Source of the DNA: Cupriavidus laharis
Lineage (GTDB): Bacteria; Pseudomonadota; Gammaproteobacteria; Burkholderiales; Burkholderiaceae
Assembly: GCF_914271435.1 (NCBI RefSeq)
Contig: NZ_CAJZAI010000001.1
Location: 682,001 to 746,000, forward strand
DNA: 64,000 nucleotides
Reading direction: 5' to 3'
Shown: positions 63,736 through 64,000 of the stretch, piece after piece
Layout: every line of letters begins with the position of its first letter
Position numbering within the stretch: position 1 is the stretch's first letter
Position numbers and translations under genes: made by a program
Notes under the pieces: generated by a model
The model's input: the letters and a program-made list of their open reading frames with translations, nothing else
Database searches by the model: none
Told to the model about the DNA's origin: nothing

Positions 63736-64000
63736 CTACTTGCCGGCGCGTTTGCCGGTGGCCGGCTTCATGGCCCTGGCGCGGCGCTTGTACGGGCGCA
63801 GGTAAAAAATGGTGCTGAAGAAGTACAGCAGGGTCAGCGCGACCTCGATCCAGGCCAGCGTCGAAGACGGGGCGCGGTCACTGGTGGCGCGCACGATCCC
63901 TTCGGTAAAGAACAGCAGGATCAGCATGGATGACCACTGCATGGTGTAGCGGTTGCGCGTCAGCACGCCACGCAGCGGCAGCAGCAGGGGCAGGAACTTG
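63736..64000 (-). CDS. DUF2069 inner-membrane protein, N-terminus cut by window edge
   Basis: The frame is open to the right edge (KFLPLLLPLRGVLTRNRYTM, QWSSMLILLFFTEGIVRATS, then LAWIEVALTLLYFFSTIFYL). Two membrane helices and a basic tail RPYKRRARAMKPATGKRAGK match DUF2069. Function unknown. It lies 19 bp upstream of the dehydrogenase gene. Confidence 0.85.
   Translation of the reverse strand, partial: KFLPLLLPLRGVLTRNRYTMQWSSMLILLFFTEGIVRATSDRAPSSTLAWIEVALTLLYFFSTIFYLRPYKRRARAMKPATGKRAGK

Overview
The window is a stretch of high-GC betaproteobacterial chromosome. The best guess is Cupriavidus or a close Burkholderiales relative. The order cysS, AlkA-type glycosylase, accA, tilS, lysC, tRNA-Ser is typical of that group, and so are the PHB genes, the PPK2 kinase and the periplasmic-binding-protein/porin clusters. 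No insertion sequence, prophage or CRISPR array was seen.

Region 1 (1-14.1 kb) is conserved housekeeping. It holds a DUF465 gene/ppk2/universal stress protein operon, suhB and trmJ (divergent), cysE, the operon TPR protein-ppiA-ppiB-lpxH, then cysS, a DNA glycosylase, accA, tilS, lysC and tRNA-Ser(GCU), closed by a clear terminator.

Region 2 (14.1-45.3 kb) is an accessory island for low oxygen, carbon storage and stress. It contains an NsrR-type operator in front of a hemerythrin gene, an MscS channel, a beta-CASP RNase-like enzyme, and a phasin-phaB-phaC operon divergent from flavodoxin-Usp-MgtA-type ATPase. A histidine kinase with two FixL-like PAS domains and its LuxR-type regulator follow. 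Next come an Fnr protein with all four Fe-S cysteines, a degenerate receiver protein, Hsp20, a triple-BON protein, nicotinate phosphoribosyltransferase, a rhomboid protease, DUF883 and DksA-like proteins, and an intracellular PHB depolymerase. FNR-type boxes lie at about -41 from plausible -10 elements in front of several of these genes, and a second palindrome (GTCAG-N6-CTGAC) occurs twice. The same region carries many gene scars: a split Pat acetyltransferase, a GroEL tail, a P-type ATPase with its middle deleted, two single-base frameshifts, a truncated BCAM0308-like gene and small Usp and sulfatase remnants. It looks like an oxygen-responsive regulon that is partly decaying.

Region 3 (45.4-51.4 kb) is catabolic. 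A MarR regulator, an IscS-type cysteine desulfurase, and an operon of flavin reductase, HpaB-family two-component monooxygenase, cupin and amidase suggest breakdown of an aromatic or N-containing compound. The substrate cannot be read from the sequence.

Region 4 (51.5-64 kb) holds a GH15 glucoamylase/trehalase-like enzyme, then an IclR regulator followed by a complete family-5 peptide/oligopeptide ABC importer, a porin and an N-formylglutamate amidohydrolase-like enzyme, apparently one uptake and hydrolysis unit with two adjacent palindromes at its start. A FAD-linked D-2-hydroxyacid dehydrogenase and a DUF2069 membrane protein (cut by the window edge) close the window.
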